From Lineus longissimus (lineage: Eukaryota; Nemertea; Pilidiophora; Heteronemertea; Lineidae), in assembly GCF_910592395.1 (NCBI RefSeq), contig NC_088311.1, positions 15,814,501-15,878,500 of the forward strand: a stretch of DNA of 64,000 nucleotides, given 5' to 3'. This document shows, piece by piece, positions 47,507 to 58,980 of this stretch; position 1 is the stretch's first letter; every line of letters starts with the position of its first letter. Made by a program: the position numbers and the translations under genes. The notes under the pieces were generated by a model. That model worked only from the letters and a program-made list of their open reading frames with translations, made no database searches and had not been told where the DNA came from.

Positions 47507-47767
47507 TATTGTCGATTCTGTGTCTAACCCCCGGCCCTGTCCTAAATGCATACAGGGATTGCATACTGATGAAGGCTAAATGTGTTTTTTGTAACAATCT
47601 TGTAGCTATGAGCTTCTCAAACTTCTGATAAAAAGCTTTTTGTTAATGTCTAAAAATTTTAAAAAGACATCTGTTGATGCGTTTTTTTGTTGACCTCCCC
47701 CCTAGATGCACAGTCTTCGGTTTGTGCTCCAAACTAATAATGTTGAGTGGGGGCATAAATAACCTAC

Positions 47768-47890
47768 CTGTCCTTGGGCAGAGTTTGAGTCAAGCATATT
47801 GAACACAAGCGGCATGACTTCCGTCTTTACATCTTCCTTTGGTGTCTTGGCAAGGATGATGTCAAGATTATCAAGCAATACAACTGTAGC
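47768..47890 (-). CDS. SCYL2: SCYL2 HEAT-repeat exon
   Basis: The exon (41 codons, phase 0 at both ends) has a CATTTAG acceptor and a GTAGGT donor. It codes for ATVVLLDNLDIILAKTPKED and then VMPLVFNMLDSNSAQGQ. The run LLDNLDIIL-x-KTP-x-ED followed by VMPLVF...LDS matches a characteristic helix pair of SCYL2. Confidence 0.8.
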
Positions 47891-49464
47891 CTAAATGTAG
47901 AGAAGAAAGAACATTGCGACAAACGCTTCAGCAGGTTCACACAAACATAAACTGAGGGCTATCAATTGCCAAACTTTACATCCGGGGTCTACCTGATTAG
48001 CATTCAAAATGGCTACACCACTACACCCTGGATACTCATGTACATCATATCACTCGTCACCGCCAGAATCTGGGGGTGACGCAGCAGGTTTGAACTATTA
48101 CCCCTCTATTCAGGCACTATGTGTCAGCACTGTTTCATCATGACGAAAACCGTTTGTAGCCGACCAAATAATTGTAAAATTGAGCAATTATCTCAGGGTG
48201 AATACAGATAAAGAAGCCTTATATTTATATATAAAAAGATAAATTATCAAATTAAATAATTGCTTATATCAGCATTAGTTCTATTATGCTGTCAATTGAT
48301 TTGTGATCGCGATAGGGTAAATGGTTATGTAGACTGATAAGTCGCCCTTTTCGCCGATTCAATATGCCATGAATATGCCAAGTGTCCAAACATTATTTAC
48401 CTCTTATTTGCATGTCAAACATTATTCGTTTCAGCTCAGCATGATAGCAGGGGTAGTGCAAGTGACCATAAGAGCACGCAGTGACCCCTGGGTAAACGAG
48501 GTTGATCAATTGCAAACCGTACCTAAAGTGGTCAGGGCGCCAACAAGCAGCACAAACACTTATTAGAAGGTGACCTTACAGACTGCATTGTTCAGGTTAG
48601 TTTTGACCAGCTTTTTTTCTGTGATATTTTTTTGTTTCATGCACAACTATCTCAGATCACATTCACGCAGGTATATGATACAGAGCTATTAGAACATAAT
48701 GGAACTATTGAACCACTAGGCCCTATCCTCATCAAATCTGCGCAATACACATTCAATATTTGGAAACACAACACAAGGACAGGAAAAACCAATATCTTCT
48801 ACAAAAGGAGGCTAAGCTCGGAGCAACATGCGACTTGTTTCGTCATGGCGGATCACATTTATCTAAAAACCATGACTCCGGATAAGAAAATGAGTTGTAA
48901 TGACCAGAAAATGGAAATTGGGTCATTCGCCTTTATGGAATCAGCAGTTCACCAGGTTTTAACATGATGTAAAAGATCAACTATGGAACTTAAAAACTGA
49001 TGGTGTGGGAGTGAAATTTGCTTTTGAAAAGTAATGCATTTTTCATTAAATCACAGCAGTAGATTTTACCTATAAAATTGTCTATTGATTTCTGACACAT
49101 TTTGATGTCTTAGGTCACATATAAAAAAATTATGAAATTCAGTGTATAGAGGTTTTTGGTCTATTTCTATAGTGAAAGTCCGCCGCTTTACTTCAACCGC
49201 TGTATAAGATGATAATGCGGAAGCAAATCACTGTAGATTAATCAATGTGATAGATTTCAAGCAGTCATTTATAGTGTGGTAGTGATCACTAGGAATCGAT
49301 CCTGCATATGTGTTGTAGGGTCTCATAGTATGTTATATAAACAACAAATGTGTTGCATTAGCACTAAAGGGGTTAAATGGGTGTTGGTTAACTTCTATAG
49401 TGAAACGTTGTTGCCTTTATGGAAAGAAAGGTGCACTCTTACCAAAGGAAACATGGTGAATATT
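47891..49464. other. Intronic, nothing recognised
   Basis: A 111-codon frame at 48632-48967 on the plus strand has no recognisable family or splice context and is probably chance. Confidence 0.35.
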
Positions 49465-49872
49465 CTATAAGAATGAAATCCAAACAGCTTTGTGATAGGT
49501 GTATAAGGTCTCTGCTGTACCAGTTTGAAAATCTCCTTGTTTGCTATTTGTGAATATGTGATCTATTTTTGTCATTCCATCCGTGGTCAGACCATCACAT
49601 GAACACACAGAGAACCAAAGGTCTTGGAAGAAGTCCAGTAAGTGTATAGCAGCAGGATATTTTGATGAGTCAACAGTAAAATCTTCAAGTTTTACAGTGA
49701 GAGCACGAAGGTTAATCTGTGCAGTAATGTCTGAAATTGCACCAATTATATTCCTTGTAGGGGTAGTCGGTGGACTGTACAGGACAATGACATTGATGCG
49801 ATTGTCACAGGACTGCGTATTCACCGGGATTCTGCTCATTGTGGTGTCGGTTTGGGGATAGTATGCATGCAT
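49465..49872 (-). pseudogene. Non-LTR retrotransposon endonuclease relic
   Basis: The 135-codon minus-strand frame includes VIVLYSPPTTPTRN, DFTVDSSKYPAAIHLLDFFQ and TKIDHIFTN. These are the Y-x-PP, (G)DFN-x-D and DHIFTN boxes of an AP-type endonuclease as in CR1/L2-like retrotransposons. The GDFN box is altered (EDF), and no reverse transcriptase follows in either direction, so the fragment is dead. Confidence 0.65.
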
Positions 49873-50014
49873 GTTGAGGGGTTGTATTGGATAACAAGGA
49901 CATAACGGATGCGTCCTGGCTTTAAGCTTTGACGAATGAGAGAGTCATTCTTCACAACATGACACACATTATAAACTACTTCAACTGATATATGCAGGCT
50001 GTAGTATCACCTAC

Positions 50015-50191
50015 CTGCACAGGTTTGGGCATAAGGAACACTCGCTGTACACCAGGGAACATTTTGGTCTTATACTCCTCCATGGTTGCATTCTGTATCA
50101 TTGCCAATATCGAAGGGAAAACATGGGCCAGCATGTCAGGTGCTCTCATCTGCTCCTTCAGTACAGGGAAGACATGTTGATATTGGACTTT
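50015..50191 (-). CDS. SCYL2: SCYL2 HEAT-repeat exon
   Basis: The 177-base exon (59 codons, phase 0 at both ends) has an ATTTTCAG acceptor and a GTAGGT donor. It codes for VQYQHVFPVLKEQMRAPDML, then MIQNATMEEYKTKMFPGVQ and VFLMPKPVQ. It falls between the PTIPK exon and the ATVVLL exon, where SCYL2 proteins have exactly this helix-rich stretch with an FP-x-x-x-x-V segment. Confidence 0.8.
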
Positions 50192-50680
50192 CTGAAAATG
50201 AGAGTAAGTTGATCAACTGGTATTTTTTTGATGAAGAGAAAAAATTATCAACTGATATTTTTAGATAAAGGAAATGAATTTTCTCTAACACACATAACTT
50301 CACTTGAGCAAACAAAATGAAATTGTTCATGAAATTGTGCTCAACTTGGGTTATTTTGACAAAAAAAGGTATTTCTATAGATGAATGATAAGTAATATTG
50401 GCAAGCTGTTTGCAGGGTGACCTTAAAAAAGAAGATCAAGGTCATCCTCTTACTTCAAGGCTTACATTTCTAGCCTGTTCAGTTGAATCTATGATTCTAT
50501 GATATCTATGAATCTATGATACGGGTGTGATATGTTGAGTGGAAAAATAAAAGTGAACTGAACTTTACCCACTACCGTTACAAAATGAAGCACTAATTCA
50601 ACACTATTAAGGTGCTGCTTTCCATCAGTGTGCTTGTGTGGCATTATGCTCCCAATATGCAGCACAGCCCTCGCCATAAA
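50192..50680. other. Intronic, nothing recognised
   Basis: Only a short TCTATGAT repeat (about 50488-50520). Confidence 0.4.
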
Positions 50681-50985
50681 GTAGGGGACTGCAAACACCC
50701 CTGCAACCCTGCAAACACCCCTTCCAACCCCCTGGAAATACCCCTGCAATTCAATCTATGTGCTCCAAACCTGGAAACCCCCTGCTCCATATACCCCTGC
50801 ACCCCTGCAAATACCCCTGCACTGAGTTTGATAGAAAAGCATACCCCTGGATATACCCCTGCTCAACTGGCCCCTGCAAACACCCCTGCTTTAACTATGA
50901 TCAAATGTACAACCCCTGCAAACACCCCTGCTCTGACTTTGTAAAATTATGTCGTGCCCCTGCAAACACCCCTGCTCTGACATTG
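50681..50985. repeat. Minisatellite with CCCCTGCAAACA core
   Basis: ACCCCTGC units recur about 14 times, in pairs such as CCCCTGCAAACACCCCTGCT (for example 50872, 50913 and 50957), with unequal spacers. Long coding-looking frames rich in Pro, Cys and Thr come from the repeat. Confidence 0.8.
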
Positions 50986-51111
50986 ACGCTGATTGGCTGA
51001 TGCATGCTTTTCATTAATTACGAAAAAAAGTGCCTCATCGTTCAGCCTCATTTTCAGTTTTGGTTCCATTTTGAATTTTCTTCATTGTTTTTGGAAAAAT
51101 AGTCTTGCAAA

Positions 51112-51358
51112 ATGCCAAATTATGTTTTGATTTGTTTGACTGGCCCTTCAGAGAATGAGAGAATGCGTGTTGTTTGCAATGAGGCATTAAAAGAACTAGT
51201 GCATGATGCTGTGTGGATGGGTTCTGTGTTGTCTGTTATGACCGTGTTGATGGGGAAGTTCAGTCCGATCACGTTGATTTATGCATTGTAACAGTTGCCA
51301 GGGACTACTGGATTACTGTTTCTGGCCCTCTTGGTTGCGCCAACCAGGTCATTCAAGT
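51112..51358 (+). other. Coding-like stretch, unrecognised, possibly frameshifted
   Basis: From the ATG at 51112 the frame reads MPNYVLICLTGPSENERMRV and VCNEALKELVHDA. A second frame then looks more protein-like (HVDLCIVTVARDYWITVSG, about 51258-51320). It might be a decayed first exon of a mobile gene. I do not recognise a family. Confidence 0.2.
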
Positions 51359-52299
51359 GACAATGTGACAAAAGTGGCTTTTTCCAAGCCAGAGTCAGAT
51401 CTGAACTCCACCAGCCTCGACAACTCTGTCGGTAAGTGCCCATCTAAATAGTTTTATAGAGATCAGTGACTTTAAAGCAGGCATTTGCTTTACAACGGAT
51501 TGTTTGTAACAGCCATGTTCAGCGGATGGAAGAATTGTTAAAAGTCCAGTTGTGCGGAATTGGCTTGGGTGTATCACGTGACCCAAAGAGCTCTGTCCCA
51601 ACGCGCGTCTTCCGAAAAAGGCGGCAGCATTGATGTTGAAGCCATACATTCCCTAGTTGCCTTACTCTTTATTTGAAAGACTCAGATCATAGTAAGTATT
51701 CAGTTCAGTTCTTATTTCTCTTCACAATGATTGCAGCCCAAGTTACCCGCTTGAGTTGCCAGGTTGCTCTGCCGAGGACAGATTGCTTTTGAATTTAAAG
51801 GGTTCCAAGGGTAAAATCATCTCGACTCTAAAGCCTTGGATCCACTCCGCCGACTCGGACTCCGTTTCACCAACCTATCACGCAATACGCGGATCTACCT
51901 GTATAAGTTGGTTCTGTTATTCCTCACTAGATGGCACGCTACCGCCGATCTTGTGTTCGGAAACCTTCTGCTGTTTCTAGCACATTTTACCGTACCATAC
52001 CTTTCAGACCATTGTGATTGATATTAATTTGAAACTCATAATTACTTGAAAATATCTTCTTAATTTTTTAACTATTTATTGCCAGTGTTAATAAAGAATA
52101 GCCACAAATATTAACAAATCAGAAGGCCTGTAACAAGAGCGCACTTTCATGATCCAAACAACCTCGCTTCTTGTCTTCTACGTTCAAAAACGCTGTGTAT
52201 ATTGGCAGCATGCCAAGACTGGAGGCGAGAACGAGGGGCACGAGATACAGACTTATAGCATGCTTTTCTTCAGCGGTATGAGGGGAGGTAATGGACCGA
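51359..52299. other. Intronic, nothing recognised
   Basis: Short open frames on both strands (51756-52021) without resemblance to known families. Part may be upstream sequence of the retrotransposon tail that follows. Confidence 0.3.
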
Positions 52300-52620
52300 T
52301 TAACTCGGATGGTTCAGAATGGGGTAAAATATACGAAGAACGTTCGTTCGGTTTCCTGGGCCCCAGACTGTGGAATTCACTGTCCGCTGCCATGTGCTGT
52401 GTCACGGACACCATAATTTTTAAGAAGAACCTCAAGACCCATCTTTTTATACAACATTTTGACTGATTTCCTTTTAATGCTTATTGGTTTTAAATCATTG
52501 TTTTATCCCTTTTAATTTGTATGTAGATATATCATGTTTTATCATTGTAAAGTGCTTAGAAAATGCATGCACATTATTGTAGCACTATAATCTAAATAAA
52601 TTATCATTATTATTATTGTT
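52300..52620 (+). mobile_element. Non-LTR retrotransposon 3' end (CR1/L2-like)
   Basis: The plus strand reads YEERSFGFLGPRLWNSLSAA followed by TIIFKKNLKTHLFIQHFD and a stop at 52464. This ERSF...P-x-LWNSLP...FK-x-x-LKTHLF pattern closes the reverse transcriptase protein of CR1/L2-like elements. About 150 bp later comes a (TTA)n/(ATT)n tail (52600-52620), as is usual for their 3' ends. The rest of the element is absent. Confidence 0.75.
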
Positions 52621-53397
52621 ACGTGGTAGATCAATAATGAATAGGCCTCGAAGGCCTGTAGGATATGCCAAGCCTCTTAGGTTCTGTAAACAACGTCGAT
52701 GCTAATTCAACTTTCTATAAACACCCATTTCCTTTCTCTTTCTATTTCATTTTTGTATTTCATTTTCTTCGTTTCTAATTTCTTGTTTTACAAACACCCT
52801 CAGTTTTGCTCGTATTTTGATCAAATTTTCAGCAAAATGACCAGGAGGAATAACATAACTTTTGAATATATTCTGATGAAGAGTGTGTTGACCTGTGATA
52901 TCTTGGTCAATATTACTTTGAAAGCAATCTGACAGCGGTAATGATTGCTAAGTTTGTTACAAAGACAGAGTACATCAGCAAACGATTTCTCAGTTCATCC
53001 AGCTGCTAGTAGAGGTCTTGGATGAGGCTTTAGTGACATGATGACCCATTATAAATGTGACCCAAAAAAATTGAAAAGGCAAGAGATGGCACTCTGCGCA
53101 TATCAGTGGAATACAAGACCAAATGCAGCAATCCTACACGTCAGGCTTGACTGCAACAACGGAATAGAGCTAGTTATTACATCTCATTTCATACCAAAAC
53201 CATTTATATATGTCACAGAAAAAAATATTTACACAATTTTTACCATTCTGGTGATTTTCCTTTACGACTGTGGGGTGGGGAGTATATACTCTCGCGTCAG
53301 GAACCACAGAGTTCAAGGGGTTTGGAACAGTCTATAAAATGTAAGACCTTCTTTAAAGTTAAAGCCAGTCCACAACCAGGTATCATTACAAACCTAC
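52621..53397. other. Intronic, nothing recognised
   Basis: AT-rich. The frame at 53038-53337 has no family resemblance. Confidence 0.35.
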
Positions 53398-53523
53398 CTT
53401 TGGTATGGTCGGAATAATTCCAGGCAAACCCGAATAAAATTCTAACCGATCCGCCATGTCCGACTGCTCAATAACATCAAGGTACTGCAAACACTTTACC
53501 ACTGGGTCGCTGAAGTACTTAAG
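53398..53523 (-). CDS. SCYL2: SCYL2 exon, start of helical region
   Basis: The 126-base exon (42 codons, phase 0 at both ends) has a TTTCTTTCAG acceptor and a GTAGGT donor. It codes for LKYFSDPVVKCLQYLDVIEQ and then RLEFYSGLPGIIPTIPK. The motif YF-x-D-x-x-V...LQYLD followed by F-x-x-GLP-x-x-(I/L)P-x-(I/L)PK is specific to the first helical repeat after the kinase domain in SCY1-like proteins, and closest to SCYL2. Confidence 0.85.
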
Positions 53524-53792
53524 CTGAAAGAAAGCAAAAGCATCCACCTCAACTGAAATCAAAACACAACATTGCAGTCAGCTTGAAATCAGTTATCCAT
53601 AAATAGTTTTATTGGCAGTCCTGTTATTTAACGAGGGGAAACAATTGTAGTGAAAGGAGGACAAGAATAGCAGTATTTATAAATATTTGTTGATGATTTC
53701 TAAGTTGTAAGCTTATGATCTAACACAGGAACGATTGAGAAGTGATAATTTAATGCTTACCATGTCCAGATACTTACCACGCCCGCACTTAC

Positions 53793-53909
53793 CAACGAGA
53801 AGAGTTGAGCCGTTGGTCGATAGCGAATATCACGGTTGATCATTTTTTCAACCGGCTCGACCAATGCAAGAGGCAGTTTGTGTGCTACCTCACCAAAAGA
53901 CTCATGAAG
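53793..53909 (-). CDS. SCYL2: SCYL2 exon, end of kinase-like domain
   Basis: The 117-base exon (39 codons, phase 0 at both ends) has a CGTTTTGCAG acceptor and a GTAAGT donor. It codes for LHESFGEVAHKLPLALVEPV and then MINRDIRYRPTAQLFSL. The RYRPTA segment is the end of a kinase fold, where a conserved Arg-Pro follows the last large helix. The upstream kinase exons should lie beyond 53910, outside or undetected in this window. The 269-bp intron to the next exon is the shortest of the gene. Confidence 0.75.
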
Positions 53910-56900
53910 CTGCAAAACGAGAATGTCCATGCGGTTAAAACATGACTTAGTACTTTAATATAGACATGTCAGATCTATTCTTTATTCTTTATTCACCATT
54001 TAAAAAACTGACTGCTTGTGACCCAATTTCTCCACATTTTAGAATCAATTTTCCATTTATTGCATTTTAACCCTGTTGTTATAATTTACCAAAGCAGGCC
54101 TCTCAATTACATGATTCCTGCACTGTATAACGGTGTAGGCTGTTTAATAATATGACCCCCCCCCTGAAGCGTTTTTTGACCCCTAACATAACCAAATCTC
54201 ATCCAAATGGCCTAATTTTATAGTTTTACCCTAAAAATTAAGATTGTTCAGGTGTATGTGGTGATATCAGTCACTAACTTTGATTTATGACGTTGCTGTT
54301 CAGGCAAATTGGCATGATGAAATGTCCCCAAATTAAGCTAAAAAGCAAAAAAAACATGTCCCCAAAATAGGCTAAAAAAATACAGCGTGTAGAGGTCTCC
54401 ACGTAATTGAAAGGCCTGCAAAGCATGGCAACGCTTGTTTTATCTCGTAGCCACTATTTTCTGGGTTAACACAGAAGTCATCTCAGTCATGTCATCTGAT
54501 TTAAAGAAAATAATTTTGAAGTGATCTGTGCGCTTGAAATGAAGCGTTCATTCCTACGTTCACATGTGAAGCACAAAAGGTAAATAATTATGGTAGTATG
54601 TTAACATTGAAACGAGCCAAATGAAACGCCAAATGAGAGTTTTAAACCTGAAATGAAAGATCCTTTGACATCAAGGGGTTAATCTATGATGTTTCTGACA
54701 AGATATTCTGACTCGCAGGGGTCATGTTTCTATCGGATTGTAATAAATTTATAGGGTGAAATCTCAAGAATGGAATATAAAATAATATTTTTTTGCGGCC
54801 ATTTTGAATTTATGCAAATTAAGTCCTTTTCCCAACCCAATCTTAGGTGTCTACATATCAGATTTGAAGAGTATGGGACAAATAATAACGAAATGTGCCA
54901 CCTTTCACTGCAATTTTAGAGTTTGACCTCTGTGACCTTCAAAAGTAGGTCAAAGCGAAAAAAAAGAGGTTATTACGTCATGTAATCTCATTAGAAGTAT
55001 TGACAGTGAAATATCATGGTTCTAGCTATCGGCGTTCACGATATATTGACAAAATATGGTTTTCAAAGATGGCCACCTGGTGCCCAGAACGTAGGTAAAT
55101 GGCGATTACTTTTTGTGTGTCAAGTCATGTTGTCATAAGACATCCGCACCAAAGTTTCACCTATTTAGACTCAACAGTGAGCAAATTGTGCCTCCATTGT
55201 TGACCGACGACATTCAAGATGTGATGTCATGAGCTCACCCAGGTAAGCTAAAAAAACTGTACTTTTGGGTAAATCGCCCGGGAAATGGGAGTTGCGATGC
55301 ACAACTTCCTCAGGGATGGAAAGGGTTAATATCAATTCCTGTGCAGGTCAAAACTGACACACTTAATTGAACTTTGGCCACCTAGGGCCATCATACAATC
55401 AGGTCTGGCCTCAAATTGAATGTCCTTCATCTGTATATCACACAAAATCATGCATTTTAGCACAGAACATCATGAAATTGGTCCCATTCTGGCAGTTTCA
55501 ACCTGTGGGCTAATCCCCTGAGTTGGCACCACTGAGGTCATCAGAGTGACTTGGAAGATAGCAGACTTTTTATAACTGGGATCTTGCGCTGATGGTTGCA
55601 ATTTATCATTACTCAATTTGTCGATACTGTGCATTGGTGATAAAACCGCAGAAAACCAAAATTTTACCCCGCACATTTCATTCAAACTTTTCCTAAATCA
55701 AGGGAAGTGAACCATTTTCTAAAAGTTTTAGCCAATATGCTGTTTCTGTTGGTTAGACCTTTTTTTGCTGTCCTTTCTATTACATGGGCAAAACACCAGA
55801 CAAAATTGAGTGCTTAGTTTTCCAATTTTCTTCAATATTCTAACTGATTCCAATATATTGATGATCCAATGTTTCAAAGGTCTGATGTTCCCACCCCCTC
55901 TCAATCATCAAAACATAACCTGCGGCATTATAAAACTAAGAACTGCAACAATATCCATGAATTCCAATAACAAATAGAGAAATCTATCGCACTTGTAGCG
56001 AGAAGAACTGACAGAGTAGGATGTGACCCCCAGGGCTAAATGAAACAATGGAGCAATGAATTGGAAAATCAATCAGAAATCAATGTCATAAAAAATGTGA
56101 TCAGCTAACAAGATTTTGTTTAACCAACTAGTACTGTGCAATTACTATATCAGAACCAAAGCTGAAGAGTGTAGGCATACAATGATCTGTTAAGTAAATT
56201 CCAACATAAGTTGGGCTTGGCAATACTTGGAAAAGTAATGGTAGAACAACACGGAAGTGTCTCCCGTAAACTCACGTGAAGCACACTTCAGATTAGGTTA
56301 GACAGAGATAACCTGGGGGGCTCTTGTTAGAACCTGATAATTATATAGACTCCGTTTGATCAGGCAACGCCCACAATCCAACTGAAAAGGTGAGTGTTCT
56401 CTTGATGATTGACAACAACACAGCTAATAACTTGGTTAGTGTCTACCTCTGTAATGTGACCACCCCGCCAAGATGAGCAAAACTGTTTGGTCCCAAATTT
56501 CCATTCTTACTGAAGTGCCATTGGAACTAATCTTTTTTTGTAAATGAAAAGATTTTTGTATGCTACTAAACCTGCCAATTAAAACCAGATAAACGTAATA
56601 ATCCCATGGATATGAATGGGTGTATCCTGTTCCAAATACTATTCACTTTGATGCCAGGGTCTTTGTTTCCACATGCAGGTGGTGACTTTACGAACTAGGT
56701 GCTAGTAGGGCAGTGGTGTGAAATGACCACCAAAGTAAACAAACGATGTAAGCCGTTAAAGGTCTTTGAACAAACTATGCATTCAAATATCAATAACATC
56801 AACGAGTTACACTCTCAAAGATGCTGTCACATAGTATCTTCATTTCAGTGTGAGACGTACAGTGCATGTCACACATTTTTGCAGATTTTTTATCATGTAA

Positions 56901-57015
56901 TGTTTCCATTGCGTCACTCGCCAGATTCATGACGTTGGACAGCTTCATGATGACACGATTTCCTTGGCTTTGTGGACCATTCATGTTGCCTTAGCCCAGG
57001 CTCATCTTTACCATA
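53910..57015. other. Intronic, one dispersed-repeat copy
   Basis: About 54840-55250 is a fragment of the dispersed family (TGACCTCTGTGACCTT at 54924; right end GAGCTCACCCAGGTAAGCTA about 55229). A C-run lies near 54157. No kinase exon recognised. Confidence 0.4.
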
Positions 57016-57326
57016 TACAGTACAACCTCTCTATTACGGACACCCATGGGACTGGGCCCAGGTTTCTGCAATAGAGAGGTGTCCGCAATAGAGAGGTTAT
57101 GCCAAATCGTCCGATAGGTGGATTTGAAGTTCCCGCCTTGCAGGTCTTGGTTTTCTCTGTGTCGACATCTAGCGTAGAAACTTTAAACCTGTTGGCTGAT
57201 CGGTATTTGCTTGTGATGTTGCGTTGAATGATGTGAGCTACTTTGGAACTCAGAGAGTGAATAATCTCTCTAGTAAAAGGTGCCCCTTTTATTGCAAAAT
57301 CTCCTCGACATGTCATAATGTCTAAA

Positions 57327-58368
57327 ATAAATGAAATGGCCAGGGCCATTGTGCTCACCTCATGTGGAGGAAAGATGGCTAAAGAGCATTGTATTGTGTC
57401 ATGTAGTGTTAGGTTTGATGTAGGTCCAAGCAATTACAATTTCCCCAAAATGGCCAATTTACAGTACATTCGACCTCTGTGACCTTGAAAAGTAGGTCAA
57501 ATCAAAGAAGACCCGGGTGACACATTGAATGGTTGTTAGAATTAGATGTACCTATGATATAAAATTGGTGCCAATCGGGCAAGTCATTACTAGGAATAAT
57601 GGCATTTTGAAGAATTTAGGATTTGGCCCCCTCCCTGGAGGCCAAACGGCAAATCAGATCGCACCAAACTTCGGTACCTGAGATCACCTGACCAAGGGGT
57701 ACATGTGTACTTAATTTGTGATCAATAGTCATTGCAGTTAAGAAACGTGCCATAGTTACGGTCTGACGGCGAATTTACGCCATTTGACCTCTGTGACCTT
57801 GACAAGAAGGTCAAATTAAAAACCTGTGTGACATATACTGTATGGGGTTAGATGTACCCATGATATCAAATTGGTGGCAATCGGGCAAGAAGTTAAGGAA
57901 TAATCACATTTTTAAGGTTTTTGGATTTTGCCCCCTGGTGGTCAAGTGGTGAATCATATTGGACCAAACTTCAGTCCCTGAGATCACCTGACTAAGGGGT
58001 AAATGTGTACCAAATTTGGTATCAATAGTCATTGCAGTTTAGAAACGTGCCATCGTTACATCCTAACGGCCAATTTACACCATTTGACCTCTGTGACCTT
58101 GAAAAGGAGGTCAAATCAAAAACCCGGAGGATATATGATGCACCTTTGCTAGAAGTACCTACCATATTTTTTTCAAAATTTCCCGACTACTATTAAGGGA
58201 GATATTGCATATTTTCACTTTTAACGTTTTGCCCCCTGGTGGCCAAACCATAAAACGAATCGGACCGAAACTTGGTCTCCAAGGTGTCATTACATAAGGG
58301 TACATGTGTACCAAGTTTCAACTCAATAGCTCTAACAGTTACGAAACGTGCCCTGCTAACGGACGACG

Positions 58369-58448
<80 letters not shown>

Positions 58449-58497
58449 ACGCCACGGTATGGGATAAGCTCACCTCTGCTAAGAGGTGAGCTAAAAA
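57327..58497 (+). repeat. Dispersed repeat, young copy 2, with (ACG)n
   Basis: Matches 43160-44455 over its whole length with few differences. GACCTCTGTGACCTT blocks lie at about 57471, 57785 and 58085. The (ACG)n tract (58370-58446) is about 26 units against 59 in copy 1. The right-end hairpin and CTAAAAA are preserved. It interrupts the pogo-like element. Confidence 0.85.
58370..58446. repeat. (ACG)n microsatellite, about 26 units
   Basis: Uninterrupted ACG run within repeat copy 2. Confidence 0.95.
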
Positions 58498-58980
58498 CAC
58501 CATAATTTCTGTCCATCAGCCACCTTTGATTAATAATTAATTTTTTCTAATTTCTCTACTAACGCATATTTGCCGCAACACTGACAAAACCGCGTGGATT
58601 TATGGGTGTCCGTTGACACAATAGGCCTATGTGATTAGTTGAAAAGATGAGTAAACAAATGCCGCAGCTTAATTAGGGTACAAAAACACAATGCCATGGG
58701 GTAATTACGTTGATTAATTAAGCAAATATCACACCTGTCGGGCCTACTTGACTCTCCAAGCGCACGTGGGAAACCATTGTTTTTGCCTACTGTCCGTAAT
58801 TGGGAGGGAATTGGACCAAAAATTGGCCATCGCCCTGTCCGCAATTCGGAGTAGAGAGGTGTCCGCCGTACAGAGGTTTTTGTTATTGGAAATGACTTAG
58901 AAAAAATCGGGACTGGCCGGACGTGTCCGTAATGTAGAGGTGTCCGCCTGGCAGAGTGTCCGCTAAGGGACGTTCTACTG

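Larger units (their letters stand above)
57018..58980. mobile_element. pogo/Tigger-like non-autonomous element with nested repeat
   Basis: Left end CAGTACAACCTCTCTATTAC and right end (complement) CAGTAGAACGTCCCTTAGCG share a diverged inverted repeat ending in CGGACAC. TA flanks both sides (57016-57017 and 58981-58982). This matches the TIR style of pogo/Tigger elements, which duplicate TA. No transposase frame is present. Subterminal GTCCG-AGAGAGGTGTCCGC repeats occur at both ends. A second element, 57327-58497, sits inside and is thus a later insertion. Confidence 0.7.

Noticed and set aside
50612-51000. Pro/Cys/Thr-rich open frames
   Set aside because: Produced by the CCCCTGCAAACA minisatellite.
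58193-58516. Similar homopolymer-coding frames at the second ACG tract
   Set aside because: Same artefact of the microsatellite.
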